Part shown: one piece after another, positions 4,731 through 6,382 of the stretch
How the letters are laid out: each line of letters begins with the position of its first letter
Position numbering within the stretch: the first letter of the stretch is position 1
DNA from: Candidatus Aminicenantota bacterium
Lineage (GTDB): Bacteria > Acidobacteriota > Aminicenantia > Aminicenantales > Aminicenantaceae
DNA length: 6,382 bases
Reading direction: 5' to 3'
Assembly: GCA_013139435.1 (NCBI GenBank)
Contig: WTAW01000357.1
Coordinates: forward strand, 1-6,382
The notes under the pieces: model-generated
Seen by the model: the letters and a program-made list of their open reading frames with translations, nothing else
Told to the model about the DNA's origin: nothing
Database searches by the model: none
Translations under genes and position numbers: made by a program

Positions 4731-6044
4731 ATGCATCGTCGTGAGTTCCTCAAGGTATCCACCTTGGGAGCAGTAGGAGCGGGAATTCCTATGCATAAAG
4801 TGATAAGTAGCAGCGCTAGAGGCCGCACTCAAACGACAACGGACGAACTGAAAGTTAAAGAATACAGGATGCTCGGTCGGACTGGATTTAAAGTTTCGGA
4901 TATTTCTGCTGGAGAACACCAGGGAAATGAAGCCATTCTCAGTACTCTTCTAGATGCCGGAGTCAACTATATCGATACAGGAGAAAGTTACGGAAGGGGA
5001 AGGGATGAACGAGTCATCGGCCAGGTCGTTAAAAAGCGTGACCGCAAATCTGTATTCATTACGACAAAGCTCTATCTGAGTAAGGACCGGACAAAGAAAA
5101 GTATCATCGAGCGAACCCGAAAATGCCTCGAAAGGCTCCAGACAGATTACATTGACTGTATGATGATCCACAGCGCACAGAATGTCGGGACGATCAAAGA
5201 GAAAGGCTTCCATGATGCCATGTCTGAGTTAAAGACCGAAGGGCGTGTGCGTTTTGTGGGCATATCCAATCACGGTACTCATTGGGGAATCCTCCAACCT
5301 GAAGAAGCGATGGAGAAGATTCTGCTCGCAGCAGCGGAAGATGGGCGCTTCGATGTGATGCTGTTGGTTTACAATTTTTTAGCCAAGGAGAATGGAGAGA
5401 AAGTTCTTAAAGTTTGCGCTGAAAAGAACATCGGGGCCACTCTGATGAAAACAAATCCTGTGGCCGATTATCTCTATTTCAAAAGTGAAGTCGAACAGCT
5501 GGAAAAGGAGGGAAAGGATATCCCAGGATACCTTAAGAAAGTGCTTCCCAGGTATGAACAGTTGGTGGAAGAAGCTCAAGAATTTATAAAAAAGCACAAC
5601 TTGAAGAACACCCATGAGATCAGAGATGCTGCTATTCGTTATGCGCTGAATAATCCTCATGTCCATACGGTTTGTGCCACATGCAATACCTTCGAAGAAG
5701 TTGAGGCTTTTCTTAAGCTTTCTGGAGGCCGTTTCACACCACAGGATAAGAAAATACTAGCGGCTTATGCACAAGGATGCGGCATTTTCTACTGTCGGCA
5801 TGCTTGCGGCCTGTGTGAGTCGAGCTGCCCAGATCATGTGCCTGTGAACTCCATCATGCGATATAATCACTATTTCGTTGCTCAACATCGAGAAAAGTAT
5901 GCGATGCAGAAATACTCCGGGCTGCCCACAGCAAAAGCTGATCGATGCCTGGATTGTGAAGGACAGTGTGAAGCAGCCTGTCCGTTTAACGTCCCCATTC
6001 ATGCACTCCTTTGTAACGCCCATCACAGCCTCACTTTTGCCTAG
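4731..6044 (+). CDS. Tat-exported aldo/keto reductase with C-terminal Fe-S domain
   Basis: A 437-residue oxidoreductase of the COG1453-like group: an aldo/keto reductase barrel joined to a cysteine-rich tail. The N-terminus reads MHRREFLKVSTLG, a twin-arginine (RRxFLK) Tat signal followed by a short hydrophobic run, so the protein is probably exported folded with its cofactors. The barrel (about 43-335) has the catalytic tetrad Asp82, Tyr87, Lys113 and His147, then GISNHG at 177-182. The tail carries two four-cysteine sets, each ending in Cys-Pro: C355-x3-C359-x2-C362-x3-C366 and C406-x2-C409-x3-C413-x3-C417, likely two [4Fe-4S] clusters; Cys350 and Cys428 are extra. The reaction is presumably NAD(P)H- or electron-carrier-linked reduction of a carbonyl compound, substrate unknown. 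The ATG at 4731 lacks a well-placed Shine-Dalgarno site. An ATA at 4713 has an ideal one and would add MSEKKT, giving a more typical Tat n-region. Confidence 0.9.
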   Translation: MHRREFLKVSTLGAVGAGIPMHKVISSSARGRTQTTTDELKVKEYRMLGRTGFKVSDISAGEHQGNEAILSTLLDAGVNYIDTGESYGRGRDERVIGQVVKKRDRKSVFITTKLYLSKDRTKKSIIERTRKCLERLQTDYIDCMMIHSAQNVGTIKEKGFHDAMSELKTEGRVRFVGISNHGTHWGILQPEEAMEKILLAAAEDGRFDVMLLVYNFLAKENGEKVLKVCAEKNIGATLMKTNPVADYLYFKSEVEQLEKEGKDIPGYLKKVLPRYEQLVEEAQEFIKKHNLKNTHEIRDAAIRYALNNPHVHTVCATCNTFEEVEAFLKLSGGRFTPQDKKILAAYAQGCGIFYCRHACGLCESSCPDHVPVNSIMRYNHYFVAQHREKYAMQKYSGLPTAKADRCLDCEGQCEAACPFNVPIHALLCNAHHSLTFA

Positions 6045-6054
6045 CACTCTCAGT

Positions 6055-6068
6055 CGTTCTCTTGAACG
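6055..6068 (+). other. Small perfect hairpin downstream of the reductase gene
   Basis: CGTTC (6055-6059) pairs with GAACG (6064-6068) around a TCTT loop, 10 bp after the reductase stop codon. No T-run follows, so it is not a standard terminator. The rest of the 162-bp gap (6045-6206) holds the promoter candidate at 6110 and nothing else I recognise. Confidence 0.25.
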
Positions 6069-6109
6069 CATTGATCGAAAAGCCAGTGGAATCTTTGGTC
6101 GGACTGACA

Positions 6110-6139
6110 TTTACAGCAGTTGGGATCCCCATTTATTAT
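6110..6139 (+). promoter_or_regulatory. Candidate promoter of the 3'-terminal gene
   Basis: TTTACA (6110-6115) and TATTAT (6134-6139) each match five of six consensus bases with an 18-bp spacer. Transcription would begin near 6146, about 60 nt before the ATG at 6207, in the intergenic gap after the reductase gene. Confidence 0.4.
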
Positions 6140-6206
6140 ATTTGGAAGAGAAGGACGAGGCTCAACGAGCAGGATATTTTGAAATACCAGAAAGGAGACA
6201 GAGGAA

Positions 6207-6382
6207 ATGCTCAAGAATGAGGGGGGAAAACTTACTAAAGTTGCGGTTTGCACTCCCGGAAAGGAATATTTCAGCGTTGCGGATCTCAAATCCCATAACA
6301 TTACAGAAGTCCCAAATGCCGGGAGGACTCTAGAGCAATTCACACTTATAAAATCCATCATTGAAAAGGTCGGATGTGATGT
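6207..6382 (+). CDS. Probable amidinotransferase/dimethylargininase-like enzyme, N-terminal fragment
   Basis: An open frame runs from ATG 6207 to the window edge, giving 58 complete codons. AAGGAG (6192-6197) lies 9 nt upstream, and an in-frame TGA at 6180-6182 rules out a much longer start. The sequence begins MLKNEGGKLTKVAVCTPGKE, then YFSVADLKSHNI, and ends with EQFTLIKSIIEKVGCDV. The pattern of a strand with 'V.TPGKEY', a helix 'Q..LIKSIIE' and the turn 'GCDV' resembles the start of the amidinotransferase/arginine deiminase fold, where it forms the first repeat of the alpha/beta propeller. In dimethylargininases and guanidino-group hydrolases the catalytic His and Cys lie further downstream, beyond the window, so neither activity nor subfamily can be tested here. 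No signal peptide is visible, unlike the five genes before it, so the enzyme is probably cytoplasmic. Confidence 0.55.
   Translation, partial: MLKNEGGKLTKVAVCTPGKEYFSVADLKSHNITEVPNAGRTLEQFTLIKSIIEKVGCD

Noticed and set aside
5878..6333. Open frame of 151 codons overlapping the end of the reductase gene
   Set aside because: It shadows the Fe-S tail in another frame, where the cysteine motifs of the reductase clearly mark the real frame; it also runs through the promoter region and the start of the next gene and has no recognisable domain.
1..6382. CRISPR arrays, tRNA or rRNA genes, insertion sequences, attachment sites
   Set aside because: No spaced direct repeats, cloverleaf, rRNA-like sequence, transposase or terminal inverted repeats were seen on reading either strand.

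Overview
The window looks like ordinary chromosomal DNA of a bacterium. All genes lie on the + strand, with good Shine-Dalgarno sites, promoter-like boxes close to the sigma-70 consensus and mixed base composition. There is no sign of plasmid, phage, transposon, CRISPR, rRNA or tRNA. Three lipoprotein signal peptides, a Tat signal, a lipid-anchored YtcJ-type amidohydrolase and an aldo/keto reductase with an iron-sulfur tail would suit an anaerobic or environmental bacterium, for example something like Acidobacteriota/Aminicenantota. That placement is only an impression; no marker gene fixes the taxonomy.

Layout. Positions 2-73 are the last codons of an upstream gene. A strong promoter (102-131) and a perfect 9-bp inverted repeat (140-167) precede a 252-residue lipoprotein (198-956). 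This protein is a gapless tandem duplication of a helical unit of about 100 residues with three histidines repeated at an exact 104-residue offset. A PAP2-type membrane phosphatase follows (about 1050-1886) and probably shares its transcript. A second promoter candidate overlaps the phosphatase stop codon and leads to a lipid-anchored amidohydrolase of the YtcJ type (1983-3695), which ends in a purine/pyrimidine stem with a T-rich tail.

Next comes a small lipoprotein with repeated Gly-x-Gly beta strands of the toast-rack/DUF2154 kind (3856-4578). It is followed by a Tat-exported aldo/keto reductase with two C-terminal four-cysteine clusters (4731-6044, possibly starting at an ATA codon at 4713). 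The window ends inside the first 58 codons of a probable amidinotransferase/dimethylargininase-like enzyme (6207-6382).

How they fit together. The five complete genes all encode proteins predicted to be in, anchored to, or exported across the membrane. The gaps of roughly 100-160 bp, each with possible promoter or terminator signals, suggest several short transcription units rather than one operon. No pathway can be proven from the window. The least explained element is the duplicated histidine-bearing lipoprotein, which I would examine first as a possible metal- or heme-binding envelope protein.
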